A stretch of 64,000 bases of DNA from Nitrosarchaeum sp. (GTDB lineage: Archaea > Thermoproteota > Nitrososphaeria > Nitrososphaerales > Nitrosopumilaceae), in the NCBI GenBank assembly GCA_003569705.1, contig BGOU01000002.1:1-64000 (forward strand), in the 5' to 3' direction. Each line of letters begins with the position of its first letter. Position 1 is the stretch's first letter. Both the position numbers and the translations under genes were made by a program. Below are positions 20,335 to 29,563 of this stretch, one piece after another. The notes beneath the pieces were generated by a model. It ran no database searches, was not told where the DNA came from, and was given only the letters and a program-made list of their open reading frames with translations.

Positions 20335-21333
20335 ATGCAGAAACTAAAATTCGGTGTGATTGGTTGCTCAAAAATAGCCGAAATCTCAGTTGTTCCAGCA
20401 ATACTGAAATCAAATTATTCTGAATTAAAAATAGTAGGTAGCCGCTCAAAACAAAAAGCCGAAAGTTTTGCCAAAAAGTTTTCCTGCCAAAATTTTGGCT
20501 CATACCAAGATGTGTTGGACTCTGATGTAGATGTTGTTTATGTCTCATTACCTGTTAGCCTGCATGAGGAATGGTCAATCAAAGCAGCAAAAGCAGGAAA
20601 ACATGTGTTGTGTGAAAAATCATCTACTACATCATACATGTCTGCTTGCAGAATGGTGAATACATGCAAAGAAAATAATGTAAGAATAATGGAAGGATTT
20701 ATGTTTCGATTTCATCCACAACACCAAAAAGTATTAGAACTTTTGAACCGTAATGCTGTTGGTAAAGTATTTTCATTTCACGGCTGTTATGGCTTACCAC
20801 CAATATCTTATGACGATATAAGGCACAACAAGGACCTAGGCGGCGGTGTGTTAAACGATGCTGCATGCTATCCTATATGTGCAAGCAGAATTGTTTTTCA
20901 AGCAGAACCAATCAGTGTAAGCTGCCATCTTGATATCGATGAAAAATCACACGCAGATACAAAGGTCAACATCTGCATGAAGTATGATCAAAACCGTTTT
21001 GCCAGCCTGATTGTGGGCTACGATCTTTTCTATCAGTCGACCTACACGATTTGGGGAAATTCTGGTATGCTAAAACTAAACAGATCATACAATATTCCTT
21101 CAGACATGAGTGCAACAATGACTCTTAGTACTACTAAAACAGAGGAAATCTCAGTTGGAGCCCACAATCACTATCTGTTGATGATTGATTCTTTCTGCAA
21201 GCAAGTAAGTGGAGAATCCACTTTTGGCTTTAATTTTGAAGAAGACTTGATGAATCAGGCAAAAATAATGGATGCTGCAAGGATGTCGCACAAAGAAAAC
21301 CGATCTATCACTGTTTCTGAAATAAGATATTAA
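20335..21333 (+). CDS. Gfo/Idh/MocA-family sugar oxidoreductase
   Basis: 332-residue two-domain NAD(P)-dependent oxidoreductase. KFGVIGCSKIAEISVVPAIL is the Rossmann motif, VVYVSLPVSLHEEW and AGKHVLCEKS give the E-K-P-like motif (here EKS), and EGFMFRFHPQHQKV with GGGVLNDAACYPICASRIVF is the catalytic C-terminal domain with the D-x-x-x-Y-P element. ATG at 20335, preceded by TTG 20332. Intact. It forms a run with the TIM-barrel isomerase and SDR, consistent with nucleotide-sugar or ulosonate remodelling. Confidence 0.88.
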   Translation: MQKLKFGVIGCSKIAEISVVPAILKSNYSELKIVGSRSKQKAESFAKKFSCQNFGSYQDVLDSDVDVVYVSLPVSLHEEWSIKAAKAGKHVLCEKSSTTSYMSACRMVNTCKENNVRIMEGFMFRFHPQHQKVLELLNRNAVGKVFSFHGCYGLPPISYDDIRHNKDLGGGVLNDAACYPICASRIVFQAEPISVSCHLDIDEKSHADTKVNICMKYDQNRFASLIVGYDLFYQSTYTIWGNSGMLKLNRSYNIPSDMSATMTLSTTKTEEISVGAHNHYLLMIDSFCKQVSGESTFGFNFEEDLMNQAKIMDAARMSHKENRSITVSEIRY

Positions 21334-21353
21334 ACTGATTTGAAGATTCTACA

Positions 21354-22523
21354 ATGAGAGATAATATAATGTACACCTTCAAAATTCTAACCTCAGTAGA
21401 TTCTTCAATGTGGAACAATGATCTTACTAAATCTAATTATGCAACATTTTTCCAAACTACTAATTATCTAAATTCTAATTCAAAAGATCATTTTCCTGTT
21501 TTTATCTATGTACTAGATCAAGACGATAATGTGATGGGCCAGTTAGGCTTACGAATAATCAAAACAGTTGTTAGATATTCAAGTCCATTCTTCCGTAGAT
21601 TATTACATCTTATCTCAAGTATCACTTCTAGAGGAATTTGGTTGGATGGACCAATCATTCATACAAATGATAAAAACACCAGATTAGAAATTTTACAAAA
21701 AATGATGGAAGCAATTAAAGTTGTATCTGATAAATACGATTTAGTCCACATAGAAGGTTATACTCCTGGATACGATCTAATGATTGATGATAATTACAAA
21801 AAAATTCTCTCTAAAAATAATTTCATCATACAAGATTATGTTACTTTCATATTAGATATGAAAAAAAATATTGATGATATATGGTCTGATTTACCTAAAC
21901 GACTAAAACAAGATATCAATAGAGCAAAACGACGCAATATCTCTATAAAACAGTTAGAAATCTATGATGACTTGAAGCAATATCTTATCTTAGCTCAAGA
22001 ATGGGCAACAACTAAAGGAATAGTGAATTCAACTCCTATTGAAGATATAGAAAGTTTATGGGCAGATCATAAAAGCGAAATGAGTAAATTTTTTCTTGCG
22101 TATCAAGATAACGAACTGATCTCTGGATTACAAGTGATTTTTTTTAATAGAATCGTACAACCAAATGAAGTAATTAGTTCCTACTCAAAACCTACCAGTC
22201 TTGGAGGCACATTACTAACCTGGACTTCTATTGAATGGGCAAAAACTGTCAATGCATCAGTGTATGATTTTACTGGTGGTAAAAAGAGATAGTACAAAAT
22301 AATTCTACCATAAACGATGAAAATAACAAAATAGTTTACTTTATTATAAAAGTAAATGGAGTGGGCAAGAGATGTCTCAATATAATCTCATTATTATTAG
22401 AAAGAAACTATATTACAAAATATACCAGATTTTATTTTCAATTGTTAGAAAATATCATAATCTTAGAATGAAACAAAATAAATATAAAAAAGATAAAACT
22501 ATCTCTAATACCACGTTAGGTTA
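21354..22523 (+). CDS. FemAB-like GNAT aminoacyl/acyltransferase, frame-disrupted
   Basis: About 388 residues of the lipid II:glycine glycyltransferase/FemAB-related fold. The N-terminal GNAT half contains ATFFQTTNYL, SSITSRGIWLDGPII and DLVHIEGYTPGYDL; the second half has LPKRLKQDINRAKRR, FLAYQDNELISGLQVIFF, SSYSKPTSLGGTLLTW and YDFTGG. Two one-base changes, near 22284 and 22352, extend the product to FYKSKWSGQEMSQYNLIII and a basic tail ending at 22523. In bacteria such enzymes add amino acids to cell-wall precursors. In polysaccharide loci they likely attach amino-acyl groups to sugars; the substrate here is unknown. Confidence 0.75.
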
Positions 22524-22550
22524 AAAAAACTAGAAAATAAATATTCTCTT

Positions 22551-23561
22551 TTAACTTGTTCTATTTTTTATAAAATCAATTGACTTTACTGGTGTAGGAT
22601 CAGTTTCTGTTAGAATTGCTTTGTATATTGAGCAATAATCTAAAATGTAAACAAGATTTATTATTTTTGATAAAATACTTCCTTCAATAGAAGTTATTTC
22701 CCTATAGTCAATTTTATTTTGATGAAAATATTCCTTAATGATATTCCATCTTTCTTTAGTTTTAATATGATCATCTTTTCCTTGAATGAGAATTGGTTTT
22801 ATGTTGCTTTTTCTCTCCCATGAAACAATTCCGTTGTGACATGCCTCCACTACATCTTCAGCAATTGCATGTATTTTGGCATTTTCTTGAAGCACGTTTT
22901 TGAATCTAGTTGCAACAGATTGTAGTCCAAAAGGATAGTATATCATGGGAATATCAGTAATCCACTCTGCAAGATTAAGGGATGGATTATTTTCAGTTAG
23001 ATTTGAAGAGCCAATTTTTTTACTGATGTTTTCTAATTCTGTTATGGATTCCAAAATATCTTGCTGCTTGATTTCAAGTGCAGAGTGTAACACTTTGAGC
23101 ATGGTATACAAATAAGAAGTAAAAGAAGCCCGAGGAGAATGATGTTGAGGAACAAGCCTATGTTTGATTTTATTTTTTGTACAATACTCTAACATTTTTC
23201 CTCCTGAAGAAAATGCAATGATCTTACTTTTTCTTTTGTAAGCAGAATCTAATACAGTCAAAGCCTCAACAGTATTTCCTGAAACACTAACAACTACTAC
23301 TAGTGTATTGGAATCAACTGTTGTAGGTAAGAGATATCCCTTTACCACATTAACATGAATCTTTGTTTTGGATAGTATGGCTGAAAATATATCTCCAATA
23401 GCTCCGGAACCACCCATTCCTGCAAATACTATATGATCAATACCATCAAAATCAACAGGTTCTTGGTTGGACTCAAATGATTCTCGTGCAATTTCTGGCC
23501 ATTTATCATAAATTTTGTACATTTTTTGAAGATCGTATTTTTCTAAATCCAAAAGATTCAA
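22551..23561 (-). CDS. Bifunctional phosphoglucose/phosphomannose isomerase
   Basis: 336-residue SIS-domain enzyme of the archaeal PGI/PMI family that interconverts glucose-6-P, fructose-6-P and mannose-6-P. HIVFAGMGGSGAIGDIF and VVVVSVSGNTVEALTVL are the phosphate-binding loops, and AEDVVEACHNGIVSWERKS has the E-x-x-H-N element of the active site. It ends with a C-terminal region of normal length. Intact, and the first backbone-like gene after the surface locus, to which it can supply hexose phosphates. Confidence 0.9.
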   Translation of the reverse strand: MNLLDLEKYDLQKMYKIYDKWPEIARESFESNQEPVDFDGIDHIVFAGMGGSGAIGDIFSAILSKTKIHVNVVKGYLLPTTVDSNTLVVVVSVSGNTVEALTVLDSAYKRKSKIIAFSSGGKMLEYCTKNKIKHRLVPQHHSPRASFTSYLYTMLKVLHSALEIKQQDILESITELENISKKIGSSNLTENNPSLNLAEWITDIPMIYYPFGLQSVATRFKNVLQENAKIHAIAEDVVEACHNGIVSWERKSNIKPILIQGKDDHIKTKERWNIIKEYFHQNKIDYREITSIEGSILSKIINLVYILDYCSIYKAILTETDPTPVKSIDFIKNRTS

Positions 23562-23739
23562 CGATTTGGATTGAATACTTGCAATAAAATATCTATCTAA
23601 ATTCTATGTGAAATATCTGACATATTTTCAGAAAATAAATAAAAATTATGCTATTTTAATGATTATGTATAATGATGAAAAATAAAAAGCTGCAATTAAA
23701 GGAAACATATTCTATTGATGAATATCGAAATTCTTGTCT

Positions 23740-24497
23740 TTATTTGTCTTTTTCAATAAAATTTTTACCCAATCCAAACAAATGCGGTTCTGCTTTGTTC
23801 GATTGTCTATTTTCTTTATTGTTTTTATCTAATTGTGTTTTTGTTATCATCTGATTTAAAACGCCAAAACTTGCAAGATTGTAACCTTTGCCATCATCAG
23901 ATTTAAATTCTGATAATCCTAAATCTTTCATTCTGATAAAGATTTTTTCCGCGTGACTGAAATCACACTTCAATAATTCTCTTGCCTTGAAAATAATATC
24001 ATTTTCTAAATGTGAGTAATTTTCTGTCTTTTCATTTAAAACCAAATCTTTTACAACTAGAGTAATGTCTTCATCAAATTCTGGACCTGGATCATACTCA
24101 AATGCTTTAGACTTAAAATCCGTCATTTTGATTACGAGATTGGTAATTTTGCTTTCTATATCTAAAATTATTTTCTCTACTCGTAATCTCTGCTCGAAAT
24201 CTTTAGTAATTTCAAGTAATTCTATCAATCTGTCTTTTGCTGTTCTAAATGTTCTTTTTGCTCTAGCAACCAAATTGCTGGTTTTATTTGATCTTTTTTA
24301 GTAATATCAGAACGCAAAAATTTAATGTCCTGATTGATTGTGTTTCTATTAACTTCTAATTCACTTGCAATCTTTATTGCAGAAAATCCCTTCGCAAAAT
24401 ACATGCTGTACACTTTATTCCTTCTCTCATATTGCTCATTTTTTGTATATGGACCACCTTGTTTTTGAGCAATTTCCATAATCTGGATAATAGACAT
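23740..24497 (-). CDS. HTH DNA-binding protein, frame-disrupted
   Basis: About 252 residues once one A is restored near 24231 (run in CAGCAAAAGAC), which joins two overlapping frames as LEQQKDRLIELLEITKDF. The N-terminus has a helix-turn-helix, YFAKGFSAIKIASELEVNRNTINQDIKFL (residues about 33-62), like resolvase or sigma-70 region 4 HTHs. The rest is helical and charged. A later segment (KARELLKCDFSHAEKIFIRMKDLGL) resembles a small second helical domain. No catalytic motif is seen. Function is unknown; a regulator is plausible. It sits upstream of the toxin-antitoxin pair on the other strand. Confidence 0.6.
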
Positions 24498-24845
24498 TTC
24501 TCTTTTGTATGTAAATCTGAATTAATTTGACTGTGACTTGAATGGAAATTGACTAGAAATCAAAAACTGCCTAGTTCTGCATAGTTCTCTAGCCTGTTCT
24601 TCCTTTCAAAATCATTTTTTCATCAGTATTTTGTGTAAAATAATCAATATATGCAATTGATGCAAAAGTTGTTCTCTCAAATAATACGTGCTTCAGATTG
24701 ATCATTACTCAGAGTACCATCTTGGTGAAAGATCTGCCAGCTAAAACTCTAGATTGCGTACCATCTCAAATGTATGTAGTAAATTTAGTTTCTATATTGC
24801 CTCAATAATAAACATCTTTAATATACAGTAAGACAATCTTACACT
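24498..24845. promoter_or_regulatory. 348-base intergenic region with toxin-antitoxin promoter
   Basis: Divergent spacer between the HTH gene and the AbrB-type antitoxin gene. The TTTAATATAC at 24817-24826 is a good TATA element about 25 bases before the antitoxin ATG, implying a leaderless message. Nothing else is recognised apart from a short repeat of TAGTTCT near 24573 and 24588. Confidence 0.5.
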
Positions 24846-25118
24846 ATGTCAAATGAAATCGTATTCACTACAATAAGCAGCAAAGGACAGATAGTGATAC
24901 CAAATATGGTAAGAAAAAAGCTCGACATAAAGGATGGAAATGTATTTGCGATAACTGAAAAAAAAGGTTTGATTGTTTTAAAAAAGATAAACCAACAACT
25001 AAGTCAAGATGATATTAGAACACTAAAATCAATCCACGATGCCTGGAAAGAAATAGAAAGTGGCAATGGTGGAAAAGCCAAGACATCCAAATTCCTTACA
25101 GAATTTGCCAAATGGTAA
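24846..25118 (+). CDS. AbrB/MazE-type antitoxin
   Basis: 90 residues. The N-terminal swapped-hairpin domain FTTISSKGQIVIPNMVRKKLDIKDGNVFAI is the SpoVT/AbrB fold (residues 7-36), followed by a helical tail that would bind the toxin. It overlaps the downstream RelE-like gene by 7 bases, the arrangement of a type II toxin-antitoxin operon. The antitoxin probably represses its own promoter at about 24817. Confident by fold and neighbour. Confidence 0.88.
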   Translation: MSNEIVFTTISSKGQIVIPNMVRKKLDIKDGNVFAITEKKGLIVLKKINQQLSQDDIRTLKSIHDAWKEIESGNGGKAKTSKFLTEFAKW

Positions 25119-25366
25119 TCTCGCAAGTAGTATGGTCTGACAAATTCAGAAAAGAAGTTACAAAAATCAAAGATAACAAATTAAAAGAAAAACTGCAAAA
25201 ACCGATAGAAAACATAATAGATTCTCCAGAGTTAGGAAAACCGCTAAGATATGACTTGAAAGGTGAGAGAACCATTTACATAAAACCCTACAGACTCATC
25301 TATGCATATCAAGGAACAGTTTTGTATTTACTTAGATTTGAACACAGAAAGGAGGTTTACAAGTGA
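25112..25366 (+). CDS. RelE/ParE-family toxin
   Basis: 84 residues with the RelE/YoeB pattern: WSDKFRKEVTKIKDNKLKEKL as the two helices, GKPLRYDLKGERTIYIKPYRLIYAY as the sheet with conserved basic residues, and LLRFEHRKEVYK at the end. RelE toxins cut mRNA on the ribosome. Starts inside the antitoxin gene (ATGGTAA). Intact. Confidence 0.85.
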   Translation: MVISQVVWSDKFRKEVTKIKDNKLKEKLQKPIENIIDSPELGKPLRYDLKGERTIYIKPYRLIYAYQGTVLYLLRFEHRKEVYK

Positions 25367-25467
25367 CTAACTGTAGTGAGAACGGTTATTCTTTTAAATT
25401 AATAAGAATTATTTGACAAAGCATATTTCTCCAATTGATTTTTAAAAGCCTAATTTTGAGATTATTT

Positions 25468-26526
25468 ATGGACGATACTGTAATTGATTCTTCTTTAAGG
25501 ACAGTAGAATGGAAAGATAACAAAGTAATCATGATTGACCAGACCAAATTACCAAATCAACTAGTATTTGTAAAATATGATGATTATAATCAAGTAGCAG
25601 ATGCAATTAGAAATCTGGTAGTAAGAGGAGCTCCTGCAATCGGAGTATCCGGAGCATTTGGATTAGCTTTGGCATCTTTACAAAGCAAAGCAACTACAAA
25701 AGATGAATTAATTTCTGATTTAGAAAAAGCAAGAAAAATTCTATATGATACAAGACCCACTGCTGTAAATCTGAAATGGGGATTGGATAAAATTATGAAA
25801 GTTGCAAATTCTGGTAATATAGTTGATCAAATAAAACAATCTGTAATTAACGAAGCCAAAAAAATGGCAGAAGAAGATATCCAAATTAATAAAACCATGG
25901 GAAAATACGGCTCTGTTCTATTTGATAACAATGACACTATAATGACTCATTGCAATGCAGGCGCATTAGCTACAGTAGCATATGGAACAGCACTTGGTGT
26001 AATTAGAGCAACAAGGGAGAGTGGAAAAAACATCAAAGTAATAGCTACTGAAACAAGACCAATACAGCAAGGCTCTAGGCTAACAGCGTTTGAGCTAAAA
26101 CATGATGGATTTGATGTCAGTTTAATTCCAGATACTGCCGTAGGATATTCAATGGCAAATGGACTGGTAGACAAAGTTATAGTTGGAGCAGACAGAATTG
26201 TAAGAACTGGTCATGTCTTTAATAAAATTGGAACATACCAAGTAGCAACTATGGCAAAGCAACATGGAATTCCGTTTTATGTTGCAGCACCATTATCCAC
26301 ATTTGATATGAAAACTGATGCCAAAGATGTAATTATTGAAATGCGAAAAGGAATCGAAGTGACTGGAATTGGTGATAAAAAAACAGCTCCTGATGATATT
26401 AATGTCATAAATCCGGCATTTGATATGACTCCACCCGAACTAATCTCAGGAATAATTACTGAAAAGGGCGTGGCTAAACCACCATATGAAGAATCCATCA
26501 AAAAATTATTTGAAGTTAACAATTAA
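25468..26526 (+). CDS. mtnA: MtnA/aIF-2B-type sugar-phosphate isomerase
   Basis: 352 residues from ATG 25468 (MDDTVIDSS). The family includes methylthioribose-1-phosphate isomerase, archaeal ribose-1,5-bisphosphate isomerase and eIF2B alpha-type proteins. LVVRGAPAIGVSGAFGLAL, MTHCNAGALATVAYGTALGV with the catalytic Cys, ETRPIQQGSRLTAFEL, and VIVGADRIVRTGHVFNKIGTY with the catalytic Asp match MtnA proper. The C-terminal AFDMTPPELISGIITEKG is also standard. Whether the physiological role is methionine salvage or nucleoside salvage is uncertain. A longer in-frame start at 25435 is less likely. Confidence 0.85.
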   Translation: MDDTVIDSSLRTVEWKDNKVIMIDQTKLPNQLVFVKYDDYNQVADAIRNLVVRGAPAIGVSGAFGLALASLQSKATTKDELISDLEKARKILYDTRPTAVNLKWGLDKIMKVANSGNIVDQIKQSVINEAKKMAEEDIQINKTMGKYGSVLFDNNDTIMTHCNAGALATVAYGTALGVIRATRESGKNIKVIATETRPIQQGSRLTAFELKHDGFDVSLIPDTAVGYSMANGLVDKVIVGADRIVRTGHVFNKIGTYQVATMAKQHGIPFYVAAPLSTFDMKTDAKDVIIEMRKGIEVTGIGDKKTAPDDINVINPAFDMTPPELISGIITEKGVAKPPYEESIKKLFEVNN

Positions 26527-26620
26527 TATTTCAACTGTTGATCTCTACTTTAGTAAGATAGTGTTTTCATGGTTCACAACAAAATCAAATCTTAAAAATC
26601 TTATTCGATATCTGTTAATC

Positions 26621-28087
26621 TCAGAATTGGAAGTACACAAAATCCTGTGGGTTTCCATCAAAGAATAAGAAAATAAGAATCATCACACCGGTCAAAAATC
26701 CAATCCAGTAGATAGGTTTGAGATTCGAGATCCTTTGAAGTAGATTATCATGTTTATAGGATATCAAATGAAGGAAAATAAACAATGCAAGTATGGTTAT
26801 TGGTAGTTTGTGCAGAATCATAAAGTGAATTGTATCTTGAATCTGTAAATCCAAGAAGATGTATTTTTGCATAGAATACAACATAACTTCTGTTTCTTTT
26901 ACCCTAAATGGTATCCACGCGAGAAATACAAGATACTGTGTGATGAAAATTGAAAAAAATATGCCGATTTTTTTGTTAAAGAAATGGCTATTTTGAAGAG
27001 ATGGAAACTTGTCTAAAATGAGTTTGTGACCAGCAAGATATGCACCATGAAGTACACCCCACAAAACAAAATTCCAAGACGCTCCATGCCATAATCCTCC
27101 AAGAAACATAGTAATGAATAGATTCAGATATGTTCTTGGCTTTGATTTGCGGTTTCCCCCAAGTGGGATATACAGATAATCTTTGAGCCAAGAAGAAAGC
27201 GCAATATGCCATCTTCTCCAAAAATCAAAAGGAGATGTTGCAAAATACGGCTTGTTGAAATTCACTGGCAATTTGAATCCAAGTATTAAGGCTGCACCTA
27301 TTGCAATATCAGAATAACCGGAAAAATCACAGTAAATCTGGATTCCAAAACCAATGGCGCCAAGAATTATTGTGAATGATTCAAGACCAAATGGATGAGA
27401 GAATATTTCGTTTACAAATGGTGAGATATTGTCTGCAACAAACATTTTCTTGAAAAAACCAAACGCCATCATAGTTATTCCAAGTTTCAAATTTGCATTG
27501 TCAATTACTATCTGGCGAATCCTTGTGCCTCCTTGTTGTATTTTTTCGCTTAATTGTGGGATAAAATTGGAGGCTCGAAGTATTGGGCCTGCCACAAGCT
27601 GAGGAAAAAATGTAATAAAAATAGCATACTCTCTTAGAGAAGAAGCTGGAGTCATTTTCCCCCTATAGATATCAATTATGTATCCGATTGAATGAAAAGT
27701 GTAAAATGAGATCCCTATAGGAAGTATCAAGTTTAGTTGCGGTACTTGAGTTGACAGATCAAAATAATTTCCAAACAAATTGAACTGTGTTATTGCAAAG
27801 TCTGCATACTTGAAGAATCCAAGTAATGAAAGATTGCCAGCTATACTTAGAGTGATGAATATTTTTTTCTTTTTTGGATTTGTTGTTTTCCAAATTAAAT
27901 TTCCAAGATAAAAGTCCCAGAAGGTTGTAAACAATAACAGTACGATATAGTAATTACTGGAATAATAAAAGAAAAAATAGCTAGCAGCAAGCAAAAAAAG
28001 ATGCTGAAATTTTCTTTTTTTTATGATTGTCAGAACAGACACGACAAATATGAAAAAGACAACAAAATCAATTGTGTTGAAAAGCAT
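26621..28087 (-). CDS. MBOAT-family membrane O-acyltransferase, AlgI-like
   Basis: 488 residues with about ten hydrophobic segments. Family blocks: ILPIGISFYTFHSIGYIIDIYRG, FITFFPQLVAGPILRASNFIPQL, YCDFSGYSDIAIG, NFNKPYFATSPFDFWRRWHIALSSWLKDYLYIPLGGNR with the F-W-R-R-W-H signature, and FLGGLWHGASWNFVLWGVLHG with the conserved catalytic His. AlgI/PatA/DltB proteins move acetyl groups across the membrane to exopolymers. It directly follows the SGNH-type partner gene (28088), the classic AlgI/AlgJ pairing. It probably O-acetylates surface glycan. Confidence 0.92.
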   Translation of the reverse strand: MLFNTIDFVVFFIFVVSVLTIIKKRKFQHLFLLAASYFFFYYSSNYYIVLLLFTTFWDFYLGNLIWKTTNPKKKKIFITLSIAGNLSLLGFFKYADFAITQFNLFGNYFDLSTQVPQLNLILPIGISFYTFHSIGYIIDIYRGKMTPASSLREYAIFITFFPQLVAGPILRASNFIPQLSEKIQQGGTRIRQIVIDNANLKLGITMMAFGFFKKMFVADNISPFVNEIFSHPFGLESFTIILGAIGFGIQIYCDFSGYSDIAIGAALILGFKLPVNFNKPYFATSPFDFWRRWHIALSSWLKDYLYIPLGGNRKSKPRTYLNLFITMFLGGLWHGASWNFVLWGVLHGAYLAGHKLILDKFPSLQNSHFFNKKIGIFFSIFITQYLVFLAWIPFRVKETEVMLYSMQKYIFLDLQIQDTIHFMILHKLPITILALFIFLHLISYKHDNLLQRISNLKPIYWIGFLTGVMILIFLFFDGNPQDFVYFQF

Positions 28088-29104
28088 TTACCCTACCACA
28101 TCTTGAATCATTTTTGCCACATCATCACTAAAAGGTTGAGATTTTTTATTCACTGCTACATGTGAGAGATCATGCCATATTGGCAAATCAGAATAGCCTA
28201 AATTTCGTTTGTATACATTCAATTCATATTTTTCCTCAATATCTTTTAGAATAAAGTCAAATGTTTCTTCGTATTCAGGTGGCGCTTTTGACAACAAGTA
28301 GTTGTGATGCGGAACCACAAACAGAACAACCTTGATGTTGTTTTCTTTGAGTTTATCCAATACTTGTTTTAGTGATTTTAGATATGGGTTATTCTGAGGA
28401 GGCTTGATCTGTCCAAATGGTCCTAAATAGGCCACTTGATTTTTTAATTCAAGATCGCTAATTGTTACGGTATTTGCTGAAGAAATTTTCATAAACGGTG
28501 ATCCTGGGTATGGACTATACTTTTCATGATCAGCTCCAGTTCCCATTATCTGTCGGAGATTAACCCAAGTAACTGCTTTTGGTGAATCAGGAAAATTCAA
28601 CTTGAGATGATTTTCAATCATATCAAAGCCTACATGGAAAAACTCATGTGGATCAGGAAGTATGCTTGTGGGTTTGGCAGAAAGAGTATTGACTGGAATT
28701 GGATCCGAAAAATCATCTTCTGTTATACCATAAACTACAACTTCTGGTTTTGCAGATATTATCATATCAATTGTTGTTGCGCGTTTTTTTATGCCATCTC
28801 CAAAGATGGACAGATTATAAATTTGATAATCCTTATCATTTAATGCAAGATAATTATGAATTTGCGTTGTATTCAGTGCCATGATATAGCTTGAACCAAT
28901 AATGAAAACATTTTTTTCATATGGATCAATTTTTGAGAAAAAATCTTGTTGTACTGAAAGATAGTAATCCTCATTCAGAGGTAATGGCGTTTCTGCCTGA
29001 ATTTTGTTGGTAGGTAAAAACATTACATAAGAAAAAATAGAAAATGCAATTAGAAACGATATTAGTACACATGCTGATATTTTTAAGTTCATTGACCTCG
29101 TCAA
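28088..29104 (-). CDS. AlgJ/AlgX-type SGNH-like membrane-anchored acetyltransferase partner
   Basis: 338 residues with one N-terminal membrane segment (SACVLISFLIAFSIFSYVMF). The outside domain shows an SGNH pattern: NVFIIGSSYIMALN with the nucleophile Ser, EVVVYGITEDDF, and WHDLSHVAVN with the catalytic Asp-His near the end. AlgX/AlgJ-like proteins accept acetyl groups from the MBOAT protein and place them on the polymer. Its stop abuts the MBOAT start, so one leftward operon. Sequence similarity is at motif level only. Confidence 0.78.
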   Translation of the reverse strand: MTRSMNLKISACVLISFLIAFSIFSYVMFLPTNKIQAETPLPLNEDYYLSVQQDFFSKIDPYEKNVFIIGSSYIMALNTTQIHNYLALNDKDYQIYNLSIFGDGIKKRATTIDMIISAKPEVVVYGITEDDFSDPIPVNTLSAKPTSILPDPHEFFHVGFDMIENHLKLNFPDSPKAVTWVNLRQIMGTGADHEKYSPYPGSPFMKISSANTVTISDLELKNQVAYLGPFGQIKPPQNNPYLKSLKQVLDKLKENNIKVVLFVVPHHNYLLSKAPPEYEETFDFILKDIEEKYELNVYKRNLGYSDLPIWHDLSHVAVNKKSQPFSDDVAKMIQDVVG

Positions 29105-29563
29105 TTTATTACATTTTATGTATCTTTTATCTCTGTAGTTGTTTTATAGAATTGACTTGTTGTCTTTGACATAGAATCCGTGATCATTGAGAACTTAATA
29201 ATTACTGAGTCTGCAATGTTTTATATGATCATTTTCAGTATCTAGAAAAATCACGTGATTGGGATTTAATTTGAAATTTATCTTTTTTCAATTCAAGTCA
29301 TTTTTGGAGTCATGTCCTACTTGACAGGTAAAGAAATTTACTATTACTATCATGTCTTTGCAGAATCCTCCTAGATTTCAAATTCGCTTGTCTTGAGTAT
29401 GTTTCGTAATTTCCCTGATCTTTTCTGTAATGTTCTGGTGGTTTCTGAAATGAAGACATATACACTGAAAGCCAAAATTACGGGTTATTTGATAAAAATA
29501 CAACGGTTATTCGAAGCTAATTAATAGAAAGTTTTTATTGATTTTAAAACTGCCTTTAACAAT
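29105..29563. promoter_or_regulatory. 459-base intergenic region with perfect palindrome
   Basis: Divergent spacer between the SGNH-like gene and the MIP18-like gene. AATCACGTGATT at 29249-29260 is a perfect 12-base palindrome, possibly an operator. TTTTTATTGA near 29533 is a TATA-like element about 30 bases before the ATG at 29564. No coding frame was seen. Confidence 0.4.
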
